Source: Balamuthia mandrillaris
Lineage: Eukaryota > Discosea > Longamoebia > Balamuthiidae
DNA length: 42,500 bases
Direction of reading: 5' to 3'
Assembly (NCBI GenBank): GCA_031835245.1
Contig: JAVKOQ010000309.1
Coordinates: 1 to 42,500 of the forward strand
Part shown: piece by piece, positions 21,124-30,492 of the stretch
Numbering within the stretch: position 1 is the first letter of the stretch
Layout: the number at the start of each line of letters is the position of its first letter
The notes under the pieces: model-generated
The model's database searches: none
Seen by the model: the letters and a program-made list of their open reading frames with translations, nothing else
What the model was told of the DNA's origin: nothing
Translations under genes and position numbers: made by a program

Positions 21124-22166
21124 CTTTAGTTTCTTTTCTCAAAGGGCTATAAAAATGTGAATGAATAATGCTAGTCATAACTTTATTCTCCACTTCCAGG
21201 CAGAAGAAAAGCACAAAGAAGCACAACGTGACTATGAGCAAAGTCACTCCGCACTTCGAACGAGCCTCATCAGGTGCAATACCAAACGCACCTTTTTTGT
21301 GAACAAGTCCTTCACCCAAGTACGCCCTTCTCGTTTAATCTCTGTTTTTTTTTGTTCTTTTGTTTGCTGCTTTTGAAGCTTACTGACAAACAAAAACATA
21401 GATTGCAAAGGGCTCATTTCAGCTGTTTACAGCAAGCATAGAGGGTGTGTCTATGCTTGAACCGGTATTGGATTACTCACCAACAGGAGAACCTCTTTCT
21501 CCTGAGGACGAAGCAGATGAAGATATGCAACAAGCAGAAAACGGTAAAAACAACAACAATAATAACAAACACCAACCACCCCGTGAAGATAATGTTGCTT
21601 TGTCTTCAACTATGACAAGAACGAATCATTCTGCGTTTTCCTTCTCGTCATCGAATCCCCGACGGCGATCTACCACGTTCTCACCTACTTCATCCACACC
21701 CACGACATCAAGTTATACGAATCCTACGAATGCCTCTACCAGAGTTGTTTCGCCACGACAAAGACCTGTCAGTACTGCCTACTGCAACAACTTTGCTTTT
21801 GGTGACCAACCTTCACGATCACCTCCTCTACCTCCTCCCTCATCATCTTCGTACCGACAGCCACAACAACCACAGCAGCCGCAACTGCCGCGACCTCCAA
21901 CCATTCAATCACAGCAATACTCACAATACCAACCTTTGGCACCTCATCACCAACCTCTTCCTCCAAGAACGTCTGCTCCTGTGCCAGGATTCGGGCCGCA
22001 GCAACATCACCACCACCACCAACAACAACAACTACAACCACAGCAACCGAATTACTCCGCTGCTCCTACATCTTCTCCTCTTGGCCTTCCTCCTCAACTG
22101 CCGCCCGCACCCCATCGACAAGCTCCTTCTTCTCCTTCCTCTGATCCGTATCGGCGTTACTCATGA
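19176..22166 (+). CDS. BAR-domain protein with Pro/Gln/Ser-rich tail
   Basis: Seven exons (19176-19218, 19324-19452, 20413-20543, 20649-20711, 20962-21063, 21200-21319, 21402-22166) give 450 residues. The first intron could also end at 19316; the choice of 19324 is the one that keeps frame with the 43-nt first exon. Residues 15-210 form an alpha-helical BAR domain: QEFDEHRKQCEALLTIMDAL, LGPSMLAMAQSFERLYGEGA, QAVSRLERFYEVLHTQK, LKQHDNYLSTYKKSVSALK, then AKGSFQLFTASIEG. BAR dimers bend or sense membranes in endocytosis and protrusion. The remaining 240 residues are disordered, rich in Ser, Pro, Gln and His with PPLPPP runs that could bind SH3 domains. No SH3 domain of its own. Intron 2 is 960 bp of TTC repeat. 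The first exon is the least certain part. Confidence 0.82.
19453..20412 (+). repeat. TTC repeat filling a 960-bp intron of the BAR gene
   Basis: Nearly pure (TTC)n with sparse TTG from about 19560 to 20402, inside the intron between DLCN and ELGPSML. It is the longest almost uninterrupted triplet run of the window. Minus-strand ORFs of poly-R/poly-K are artefacts. Confidence 0.93.
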
Positions 22167-22185
22167 CGACCCGAAATATCATTCA

Positions 22186-22265
22186 TGTCGACATGTAAAT
22201 AAATTCAACCAATGGAAAATCAAACGAGTCGTTTGGATTCTCTTTTTGTCGACATAATGTCGACA
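22186..22265. promoter_or_regulatory. Three TGTCGACA palindromes before the UBZ-FERM-OTU gene
   Basis: Copies at 22186-22193 (inside the longer palindrome CATGTCGACATG), 22247-22254 and 22258-22265 lie 34-113 bp upstream of the ATG at 22299, the densest cluster in the window. The gap to the previous gene is only 132 bp, so these sites very probably lie in the promoter. Function is inferred. Confidence 0.5.
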
Positions 22266-22298
22266 ATAAAGTGTAAAACGACAAAAAAAAAAAGTGAA

Positions 22299-23086
22299 AT
22301 GGAAGAAGAGGAGGCCGTCGGGGAATGCCCTGTCTGCGGAGGCTATGCCCCGCTGTCGCAGCTCAGCGCCCATGTGGATGAGTGCTTGGAACGAGGTGGT
22401 CGTAGCTCTCCTCCTCCGTCCAATCACCACAAAAACAACACCATCACCGTTTCTTCTTCCCTCCAACGCGCGCACCAAGCCGAAGAGAAGCAAGAAGAGA
22501 AAGAAGCAGAAGCTCCAAAAAGTTCCTCGTCGTCATCGTCGTCGTCGTCTTCTTCTCCTTCCCCTTCTCCTTTTCCTGCTTCTTCTTCTGTGGAAGAACA
22601 TGCCAAGAAAGGAGGAGAAAAAGGAAGCGGCGGCCTCTTAGGCTTTCTCGCCAAGACCAAACAGGCTCTCCACCTCGTCGACGCTCCCTCTCCCTCTCCT
22701 TCTTCTCCATCTTCCACTTCTCCTTCCTCTTTCGAGCAACTCAAAGAGGACTACGAGCAGCTGCGCGGGGCCGTTCTGGAGGGCTCTCTCCCCTGCTGCA
22801 CCCAATACGAGGCCATCCAGCTGGCCGCCTTGCAGCTGGCCGTTGAAGAGGCCGAAGCCTCTGGGCACAACAACAACGCCCACAAGCTCTCCACGTGGTT
22901 CAAGAAGAAGAAGAGGAACGGCAACAAAGCCGAACCGCAACAACAACCACCACAACAGAAGAAAAAGAAGGTTTCGAGTCGTGTGTCCTTCTTTCCTTCT
23001 TGTAGTTTCTCTCTTTCCTTCTTGTCTCTTTCTTTCTCGTCGTTTCTTGTCGTTTCGTTCTTGTCGTTTCTTTCTTTCTTTTTCTT

Positions 23087-23122
<36 letters not shown>

Positions 23123-24842
23123 CGTTTCTTTCTTTGCCGCTCAAATTGACGCTGATGCCGTTTGAATGTACAATCGGATTGCATGTGGCAGATGCCGAAG
23201 AAAGTGGATTTGAGCAAGCTCTATGCACAGTATTGGATTCGAAGAGCATTTGAACGTTGTGATGACTTGCAGGCCTTGACCTTGTTCGTCTTCCTATTAT
23301 TCTTATTCTTTGTTCTCCATTCTTATTATCTATTTTCTGTATTCATTCGTTTTTCTTCTTCCTTTCTTCTTTCTTTTGTTTTCTTATTCTTCTTCCTTGT
23401 TCTTCTTTCTCGACGGCCCACATCATTTAACACAGAGTGCAACTGGACATAATTTGGGACCGAACAACAAAGGAGCAAGAGCTAAACATAAACGAACATG
23501 AAGAACTGGAACACCATGAACACGAACACAACAACGACAGCAACACCAACGAAGCAGCAATGTACATGAAGGCTTATCTCACTCGCTGCTATAGCTTGGA
23601 ATATTACGGCATGCAAGTCTTTCCCATATTAGAGCAAAAGACTTTGCGTCAACGTTCTCAATGGAGATACAATGAAGAGGAGGAAGAGGACGAAGAATAC
23701 ATCCACGTTTACACGTATGTACCAAAAAAGTTGGGCATTACGGCCAACTGCTCCCTCGTGAAGATGAACCCGAGAAACAACGAGGTGGAGATTGCATGGA
23801 AAGTAACGCAGATAAAGAATTATACGATTGTTCCTTTATACGACCAAAAGCTAGACAACGATGACGACGGCAGAGCGAAACGAGAAGAGAGACCAAAGAA
23901 GAAAAGATTGTTAGATTCGTTATTAGGAGGAGGGCCAACATCAGAACATCAAAACCATCACGCTAAGAAAAAGACGGATACTTTGGCAGAGAATGTGTTG
24001 GCAATGCGAATTGACTTTGGGACGAACTATCCGGGAAAGTGGATGTTTAAAGCGGATTTGAATCATAAGGACTTTGCGAAGAATGAAGGTATTTTCTTTT
24101 GTCGTAGTTACTTTTCTCCTTTTATTTTTTCTTCTACTTCTTCTCCTTCTTGTTGTTCTTCTTCTTATCGTGTTTTATTGGACTCTTCAAACTAACATAA
24201 CTATTATCAACCACAAAAGGTGGAGTGGAAATAATATACCAAAAAATCCAACAATTCATCGAAGCCATGTCAGGCAAAGCGGACAAAGACAAACAACGAA
24301 TGAACGAACGTTTAGCTCTCTACCGACTTGATGAACGCTCCATCATCGGCGATGGCAACTGTCAAATGAGAGCTATAGCGGACCAGCTTTGGAACTCCCA
24401 AAGTCGACACGCGGAGGTGAGAAAGGCTGTCGTGCGGTGGTTAAGGGACCATCCTTTCTATGAAATACGCGAAGGAGGCAAAGATGGGCCTGTTCTTTCT
24501 CTTCTTTCTGATTTTTTGGAGGTTTGTTTGCTTTTTATCTGTCTATATTCGTCTTTGCCCTTCGAACCAACAAACCTTTAACACCAAAAGACGGACTATC
24601 ACGAAGATTGGTCAGCCTACTGCGATTACATGAACAAGAACGGCACCTGGGGAGATCAGCTAACTTTATTAGCAGCAGCCGAAGTCTATTCTGTAACCAT
24701 ATCTGTGCTAAGTTCAGTACGAACGGAACGCGACAAGGACGACCCTTGGACCTACATCGAGCCGACTCTCTCTGAATCCACAAAGACGATTCTTCTGGGG
24801 CATTGGCACGAACGACATTATACGTCTCTGTCATCAACGTAA
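22299..24842 (+). CDS. UBZ4-FERM-OTU fusion deubiquitinase
   Basis: Exons 22299-22970, 23192-23255, 23438-24088, 24220-24521 and 24591-24842 sum to 647 codons (646 residues). Residues 10-29 are a textbook UBZ4 finger, CPVCGGYAPLSQLSAHVDEC (C-x2-C-x11-H-x3-C), a ubiquitin binder. After a Ser/Pro linker, residues about 165-460 resemble FERM lobes F2 (LEGSLPCCTQYEAIQLAALQ, then CYSLEYYGMQVFPIL) and F3 (LGITANCSLVKMNP), which target membranes or integrin-like tails. F1 is not seen. The C-terminus is an OTU cysteine protease close to plant OTU9/12: GDGNCQMRAIADQLW with nucleophile C510, NGTWGDQLTLLAAA, and HWHERHYTSL with catalytic His about 639. It should cleave ubiquitin near membranes or the cortex. 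The start is the ATG that precedes the finger. The second junction (donor GTTGTG, acceptor CACAGAG) is the weakest. Confidence 0.85.
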
Positions 24843-24982
24843 ACAAGTCTTCTTCCTCTTTCTTGTTTTTGTGAATTGTTTTTGTAATGTATTTAATTAA
24901 TTAATAACTCAACGCACTTAATACTTCTTCACAGAACTTAAACAAAGAAGAACGAAGAGCAGTCAGTCAACAACACACAAGC

Positions 24983-26111
24983 ATGGGCTTAGGCTGTAGC
25001 ATCTACTTCTCTGTGGTCCTTCCTTGCCTCCTCTTCACCATTTCTCTCTCCTGCTTTTTCGGCTTCTACTTTGGACTCGTTTGGCCGGAAGTGGAAGAAA
25101 CGGAGGACTATGTTCAATCCGTTTGTGCCTTCACCAACTTGACCACTGTTGCTTTTCGTTGCTGCGACATCGTGGACTGCCTCTGCGAGGAGTGTTACCT
25201 CTATGAGGACTGCAAGACGCTGCAGGAGCAGCTGGTGGAGGGCTTTTGCTGCGGAGACTATCGGTGCTGTTCCACATGCTGCGACACGTGCACCTCATGT
25301 AACAGCGATGGAACTTCTTGTACAAGTTATAGCTGCAACTGTTACTGTTGCGTTAGTGTCAGCAGCGACAGCTGTCGAACGGCGTGTGGGACTTGTCATA
25401 GCTTCACGGCGAAGGGCGAGTTCGATACGAAGGGAAGTCCACCGAGGGAGACAATTGAGTTTGTAAGGACAGACTCGTGCGGGAGGGATAATTTTGTTTG
25501 TAAAGCGGATAAAGTGAAGTACTACTCGGGAGAGACGGAGTGTTGGTACCAAAAATGTACGTGCTTGCCATTCCTTCCTGTATTGCTTTTTACCTTTCAC
25601 TTTTTCTCCTTTCTTGTTTCTTGTTCTTGTTCTTGTTCTTGTTTCTTGTTTCTTGTTCTTCTTGTTCTTGTTCTTCTTCTTGTTCTTCTTGTTCTTTCTC
25701 TTTCTTCTCTTCTTCTTGTTCTTCTTCTTGTTCTTCTTGTTCTTCTTCTTGTTCTTGTTCTTGTTCTTCTTCTTGTTCTTCTTCTTCTTCTTCTTCTTGT
25801 TCTTCTTCTTCTTCTTCTTCTTCTTCTTCTTCTTCTTCTTCTTCTTCTTCTTCTTCTTCTTCTTCTTCTTGTTCTTCTTCTTCTTGTTCTTCTTCTTCTT
25901 TTCTTCTTCTTCTTGTTCATCTCATTCCCTCCCTTTTGTTATAGCAAACCCAGAAGGGTCGTTACGATTTGATGATCCCTATGATGTGCCGGATGGGCAT
26001 TGGGCGTTGGTCGGTCTGTCGGCTGGTGGCATGCTCTTTTCGTTGCTGTTGGGTTTGTTGCTCTGTTTCACTTTGTTTCTGGTTCCCCGCATCAAGCACA
26101 ATTGTACATAA
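24983..26111 (+). CDS. Two-TM cysteine-rich surface protein, paralogue 1
   Basis: Exons 24983-25556 and 25945-26111 give 246 residues. Topology: short N-terminus, TM1 (VVLPCLLFTISLSCFFGFYF), a loop of about 170 residues holding some 30 cysteines (RCCDIVDCLCEECYLYEDC, CCSTCCDTCTSC, CNCYCCVSV, CRTACGTCHSF), then TM2 (GLSAGGMLFSLLLGLLLCF) and a short tail. Loop cysteines should be disulphide-bonded outside the cell or in a lumen. The loop ends SGETECWYQ before the splice, and the second exon opens SNPEG and reaches PDGHWALVGL. It is clearly paralogous to 28104-28983, with intron at the same codon and phase and second exon of identical length (167 nt). No known family is recognised; overall topology recalls BK-channel beta subunits, but no homology is claimed. 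Confidence 0.85.
25557..25944 (+). repeat. TTC/TTG repeat in the intron of cysteine-rich paralogue 1
   Basis: The 388-bp intron holds a (TTC)n/TTG tract from about 25615 to 25920. The equivalent intron of the paralogue at 28693-28816 is only 124 bp and lacks it, so the expansion came after the duplication. Confidence 0.9.
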
Positions 26112-26470
26112 TAAGCTCAACCAAGAAGTCGTTCCTTTTAAAACACGAAAGCCTAAGCGCTTACTTTTGTGTTGTGTGTAAAACTGCATGTTTGTTGTTA
26201 CGCTTGAGTTCTTCCCTCTTTCTTCTCTCGTTTCCACGTAAAACAAAAGTATGTATAAAAGTAAGAACACCACCAATAGGTGAAGAGAAGCGGAACAAAG
26301 AAGAAGAGACAGCGTCGTTTTTGCCGCAGAGGATAGTGTCTTCTTTTGTGCTGATGGTGTCGACCCACCGCATGAGGCCACGAGGATAGAGTCAGCTGCA
26401 TCGGAGATCATATATAGACCAAAAGGTTTTCTCTGCGAGTAAAAGGTACCGGTACTCAACACGCACGACA
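26112..26470. other. Intergenic gap in the cysteine-rich cluster
   Basis: 359 bp between paralogue 1 and the secreted gene, containing CATATATAGACC at 26409-26420, about 50 bp before the next ATG, a possible TATA-like box. No gene is seen. Confidence 0.35.
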
Positions 26471-26674
26471 ATGAACTACAGTCGTCTCTCCGTTGCGTGG
26501 GCTTTCATCCTCTTGCTGGCTTGCTGGTTTTCCACCAGTTTTGGTGCGGCCAGGGTTTTTCTAACATGAGCCTTTCTTGCTGTCTTCCTTCCTCTTCCTC
26601 CTCTTCTGTTCTTCTTCTCCTCCTTCTTGTTCTTCTTCTTCTTCTTCTTCTTCTTCTTCTTCTTCTTCTTGTTC

Positions 26675-26716
<42 letters not shown>

Positions 26717-27715
26717 TTCTTCTTCTTCTTCTTCTTCTTCTTCTTCTTCTTCTTGTTCTTCTTCTTCTTCTTCTTCTTCTTCTTCTTCTTCTTCTTCTCC
26801 TTCTCCTTCTTCTTAACTAACACACAAACAAACCACAGCTTGTTATTGCTATTTTTCTTCTTCCGTTTACCAAGATGAGACTTGTTCCGGTAGCGCGAAT
26901 TGTATATACAATCTCTACCACCACATGTCATGCGTCGGGCTCGGCGATTTCCTTTGCGTCAAGGTGGATTGCCTACGGGGAGTAGCTTTCTACTACTTCG
27001 GCCAAGGGTGCAAAGAGCCTGCTATCAACACTCTTGTTGATGGACTGTGTGTCGCTTCCGCTAACGGCTACGAGCTAGTGAACTGGGGAGCGAAATGCGA
27101 CGGAACTCCTTCTCCTCCAGGGGAAAACTGTGAGGAAGAAGAGGCAGCCTATGAGGAGGAATACTCAGGCAGGGATCTTCTTTTCTCCACATTCTTTCCT
27201 ATGTCCTCGTTCTCTTCCTCTCCATGATGTTCTATTTTCTCTTGCTTGCATTTGTTTCGTTGTGCTCATTCCTGCTTTGCTCCTTGAACAGACGATGTGT
27301 ATCTGTGTTAGCTGACATCTCTGGCGAGTCCTGTACTGTCAATGCCACATTCACCTCCCGCGACTCCTGCGAGTCCTACAGCTCCACCATGAGCTTCGGT
27401 GCGGATTGCCAGAAGAAACTGCTGTATACCTACTTAAACTCGGACTGTTCCGGTGCGCCTTACGTCGCTGGCCACAACACCAACACCGTGGTGGACTACC
27501 AGGGACCCAACAACTTCTCCATTACTCCAAGCTTTGGGACGGACTGTGAGGGCAGAGCCATTGTCATCCCGGTTGATGGGGATGGCAGCAGCAGTGACGG
27601 CACCTCGTCCGAAGAGAGCAGCGATGCCAGCGATGGAGAGGATTCTAGCCGTGACGGAGCAGAAGATGGAGGGGGCAGTGGTGCCGAAACGCTGAGAACC
27701 TTAGTAATCTTATAA
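26471..27715 (+). CDS. Secreted cysteine-rich protein with two related halves
   Basis: Exons 26471-26543, 26839-27168 and 27312-27715 give 268 residues. Residues 1-24 are a signal peptide (LSVAWAFILLLACWFSTSF). Two cysteine-rich halves follow. The first has CYCYFSSSVYQDETCSG and ends ELVNWGAKCDG. The second begins ISGESCTVNATFTS and ends SITPSFGTDCEG, suggesting internal duplication. The tail is Ser/Asp/Glu/Gly-rich. Donor 26544 (GTGCGG) was preferred to 26555 because it keeps frame with the CYCYF exon. The second intron (27169-27311) has no good GT donor at the exon end; a GC-AG intron (CAG|GCAGGG) gives the cleanest protein, while a GT at about 27202 with acceptor before ACGATG also keeps frame and adds a hydrophobic stretch. 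Function unknown; position between two paralogues suggests a surface role. Confidence 0.72.
26544..26838 (+). repeat. TTC and ATC triplet repeats in intron of the secreted gene
   Basis: The 295-bp intron carries (TTC)n from about 26630 and 26715 onward, separated by a clean (ATC)n block at about 26678-26714. Two different triplet repeats side by side in one short intron are unusual within this window. Confidence 0.85.
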
Positions 27716-28103
27716 AATCCAAAACGGCGATCGACAACACAACACATACAGACATATCTTTCACCCACAATAAACATATGGTTGCGATCACCGTCACATT
27801 TTATGTTATTTTATTTTGTTTAAACTATGTGTCCCACAGCTCCAAAAAATATAACCGAAAGCATTCGGCTGATCCAATAGTCTAATAAGAAAGACATTGA
27901 AGACAAACTTGATTTTCCCTTAATCCCCCCATCTTGGCTAACTCTCTCATTTCAACCTTCATTAATTGAGCTGTTCTTATAGCGACTTTTTTATTTTTTG
28001 CACCAGGAAACAAAAGCGAGAGGTACCACTAACAACAAACAAAAACCACCACCACAACAACAACGAACAAAACATATACGCACATCACAAACAAACGAGA
28101 CAA
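27716..28103. other. Intergenic gap before cysteine-rich paralogue 2
   Basis: 388 bp, AT-rich then a CAA/ACC-rich leader just before the ATG at 28104 that would make a long A-rich 5' untranslated region. An in-frame ATG-less extension upstream is leader, not protein. No gene is seen. Confidence 0.35.
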
Positions 28104-28983
28104 ATGAAACCTGCAACAATCTACATTGCCGTTACGGTGTTGCTCTCCGCCCTCTTCATCATCTCCCTGGCTTGCTTCTTCGGCTTCTACTTTGGGTTGG
28201 TATACCCCGAGGTGCAAGACAGCGAGGACTACTCCAAGACGACCTGCACCATCACCGACGTGACCATCCGGCCCTACCGCTGCTGCGACGTCGTCGACTG
28301 CAGCTGCTCCGAGTGTTTCAATTTTCCTCTCTGCGGCTTGCTTCAGGCCAACCTGACGGAGGGAGCTTGCTGCGGCGGCCCCGCCTGCTGCCGAGAGTGC
28401 TGCAGCACCTGCACTGACTGTTCCTCGCACAGCTCGACCTCTTCGGGAGGGTCCTCAGGGACCACTTGTTACACCTACGAGTGCAACTGCTATTGCTGTC
28501 AGAGCGTCCAGAGGGAGACCTGCCGGACGGCCTGTGGCACCTGCAACGAGTTCACGGTGGAGGGAGAGTTCGAGGCCAAAGGCCAACTGTACGAGTTTGA
28601 GAGGGTGGAGATCTGTGGAAGGGATGACGTGGGGTGCGTCGATGGAAAGCAGGGCTTTTATGAAGGAGAGGTCGATTGCTGGTACCAAGAATGTACGTTC
28701 CATTCTCTCTCTCTCGTGTTTTTCTTTTCCCTCTTTCTTTCTTCCTCTTTCTTCCTCTTCCTTCTTTTGTTTTTGCGAATGCTCCGCTGATCCTGTTTTT
28801 GTTTTGTAACCAACAGCAAACCCGAATGAAGGGCTGGTGTTCAGTGATCCAGTATATCTGCCGGATGGGCACTGGGCGTTGGTCGGTTTGGCGGCAGCGG
28901 GGATGGGTTGCTCCTTCCTGGGTTGTTTGCTGTTGGGTGCTGTTGCGCTTGTTTTTGCCGTCAAAGCCAGACTGCGAGGTTAA
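28104..28983 (+). CDS. Two-TM cysteine-rich surface protein, paralogue 2
   Basis: Exons 28104-28692 and 28817-28983 give 251 residues. TM1 is VTVLLSALFIISLACFFGFY, followed by GLVYPEVQDSEDY, which lines up with GLVWPEVEETEDY of paralogue 1. The loop repeats the cysteine pattern (RCCDVVDCSCSECFNFPLC, CCGGPACCRECCSTC, CNCYCCQSV, CRTACGTCNEF) and ends GEVDCWYQ. The second exon opens SNPNEG and has LPDGHWALVGL then TM2 (GMGCSFLGCLLLGAVALVFA). Intron position and phase match paralogue 1. N-glycosylation is possible at NLT in the loop. GC content is higher than in paralogue 1. The two are diverged duplicates flanking a third cysteine-rich gene. Molecular role unknown. Confidence 0.87.
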
Positions 28984-29103
28984 GAAAAAGAGTTCCTGTT
29001 GTGAATAAAACGACGGAAAAAAAATAAAGAAAAATAAAGAAAAAGAAACAGAGAGAACACTTGCACTTGGGCCTTGGCTCGCAGGTAGGGTAGGAAGGGA
29101 AAG

Positions 29104-29328
29104 ATGGAGGCCTTCTTGCCCGGCGCTCGCTTTCAAGAACACAACAGTTGCCGGCAGGCATCCACCAATGACTGCACCTACTATGCGCAAAAACAACTGG
29201 AAACCTGTGGCATCAAAAGGTCTCAAAGCTCTTCCTCTGGGAGGAACGAGCAAGCCACAACAGGAAACCCGCCTCACGTTTCCAATGCAACCAATGTCGC
29301 GTCTCTCGGAACGGTAAGGAGCCCGTGA
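29104..29328 (+). CDS. Small hypothetical ORF (74 residues), doubtful
   Basis: An ATG-started frame with three cysteines early (SCRQASTNDCTYYAQKQLET then C) followed by a Ser/Asn-rich tail. The cysteine spacing (x7, then x9) is near but not equal to twin CX9C mitochondrial proteins. GGTAAGG near the end could be a splice donor, so this may be the first exon of something longer. No family is recognised. Confidence 0.3.
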   Translation: MEAFLPGARFQEHNSCRQASTNDCTYYAQKQLETCGIKRSQSSSSGRNEQATTGNPPHVSNATNVASLGTVRSP

Positions 29329-29340
29329 GAGATGAATTTT

Positions 29341-29404
29341 TGTCGACGTAGGTCTCCAGCCAAAAAAAAATTTGGTGTTTCCTATATTTTCATGACGACC
29401 CGAA
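29341..29404. promoter_or_regulatory. TGTCGACG and TCATGACGACCCGAA motifs before the F-box-like gene
   Basis: A one-mismatch copy of the octamer at 29341-29348, and at 29390-29404 a 15-bp string identical to 22161-22175, which lies in front of the UBZ-FERM-OTU gene. Both here are within 135 bp of the ATG at 29473. Shared promoter elements are a plausible inference, though a 15-bp match can occur by chance at this scale. Confidence 0.35.
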
Positions 29405-29472
29405 TCACTTCATTTCCGGTGTAATCCTTTGGTTAGCGTTATTTATACCTATAGTACGCCACAAGAACACGG

Positions 29473-30246
29473 ATGGAGACCGTCGAACATACGACGACGA
29501 CCCATGACGCCGTCCACCACCACCACCACCCTGTGGAGCAGCTGTGTCCCGAGCTGGCGGACCACATCTACCTGTGGATGGAACCCCTGGAGATACTGTC
29601 CTTCTTGATGACGCTCAACAGCTCCACCCCCAAGCAAGCCTTCGTGGTCCTCAAGGCCACAGGCCTGACGTGCATCGCCAGGAAGCTCAGGTGGACCTCC
29701 CTTCGCACACCTCCCCCTTCCACTGGGCGTTGTTTCGAACAAGGCTACCCCCTCCCCTCCTCCCCCTCCACGATGGACGCAGTCGTCATGGAGGACCCTA
29801 GCACCAAGGCCGCTCGGTGCGCACTGCAGCGGTTCCGCCTGCGCTTGGCCTGTTTCGGGTGCGGCTTCCATCCACCGCGTTCCTCGACCGTCCCCGAGGC
29901 CGGTGGAGGGCGGTCGAAGCCCAAACGGCCGTCTGACTACATATGCCCGCCCCAGTGGAACCCTTTCCCACTGTGCTTACGCTGCCTGCCCAACCGCAAG
30001 CGGATCCGCCATGAAGACCTGGAGCCAGGGGTGTACGGTCTCCACGATCTCCGCAGCCGGTTCCTGGCCTTCAACAAGGACATACGCACCTCGAAGCAAG
30101 TGCAAAGGTGTCTGGGTGGACCGCCCCTTCTCGATCCCGAGACTGATGCGCCCTACTACCACGTCCACCAAAGTACCTTGAACCGGTTGATAGAGCGCGA
30201 ACAGCACAGGAAGGCGCTGAAGTTCGCCATAAAGTTTGGGTTTTGA
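29473..30246 (+). CDS. F-box-like protein with treble-clef-type zinc motif
   Basis: Single exon, 257 residues, GC-rich like other exons here. Residues 23-60 look like an F-box (QLCPELADHIYLWMEPLEIL). The middle has CFGCGF and, after a spacer, PLCLRCLPNRKRI followed by GVYGLHDLRSRF. A pair of C-x2-C knuckles followed by a YGL..L segment is typical of a group of F-box proteins whose C-terminal zinc ribbon resembles XPA-like DNA-repair proteins. The likely role is substrate recognition in an SCF complex. A poly-His run (HHHHH) sits near the N-terminus. It converges on the F-box/WD40 gene with 122 bp between. The gene is well supported, the domain names moderately. Confidence 0.68.
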   Translation: METVEHTTTTHDAVHHHHHPVEQLCPELADHIYLWMEPLEILSFLMTLNSSTPKQAFVVLKATGLTCIARKLRWTSLRTPPPSTGRCFEQGYPLPSSPSTMDAVVMEDPSTKAARCALQRFRLRLACFGCGFHPPRSSTVPEAGGGRSKPKRPSDYICPPQWNPFPLCLRCLPNRKRIRHEDLEPGVYGLHDLRSRFLAFNKDIRTSKQVQRCLGGPPLLDPETDAPYYHVHQSTLNRLIEREQHRKALKFAIKFGF

Positions 30247-30368
30247 GCATGGCCCTGGATGTTTGCTCTTCTTTGTTTCATTCCCTCTGGGGTAAATACA
30301 AATGAATACAACAGCGTCTCCTTCCCCTTCCTAGCCAGTGATGCTACGTGTACAAGTGAGGATGGCGG

Positions 30369-30449
30369 TCAGAGAGCGAACTCCTCCGCAAAGTCCCATA
30401 CTTTGACTGTGCCAAGGTGAGAACCCAAACAAACAAACAAACAAACAAA

Positions 30450-30492
<43 letters not shown>

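Noticed and set aside
24983-28983. Calling the two-TM cysteine-rich proteins BK-channel beta subunits
   Set aside because: Only the topology is similar; cysteine pattern, loop size and motifs do not match.
29104-29328. Twin CX9C mitochondrial protein for the small ORF
   Set aside because: Only three cysteines with wrong spacing for two CX9C hairpins.
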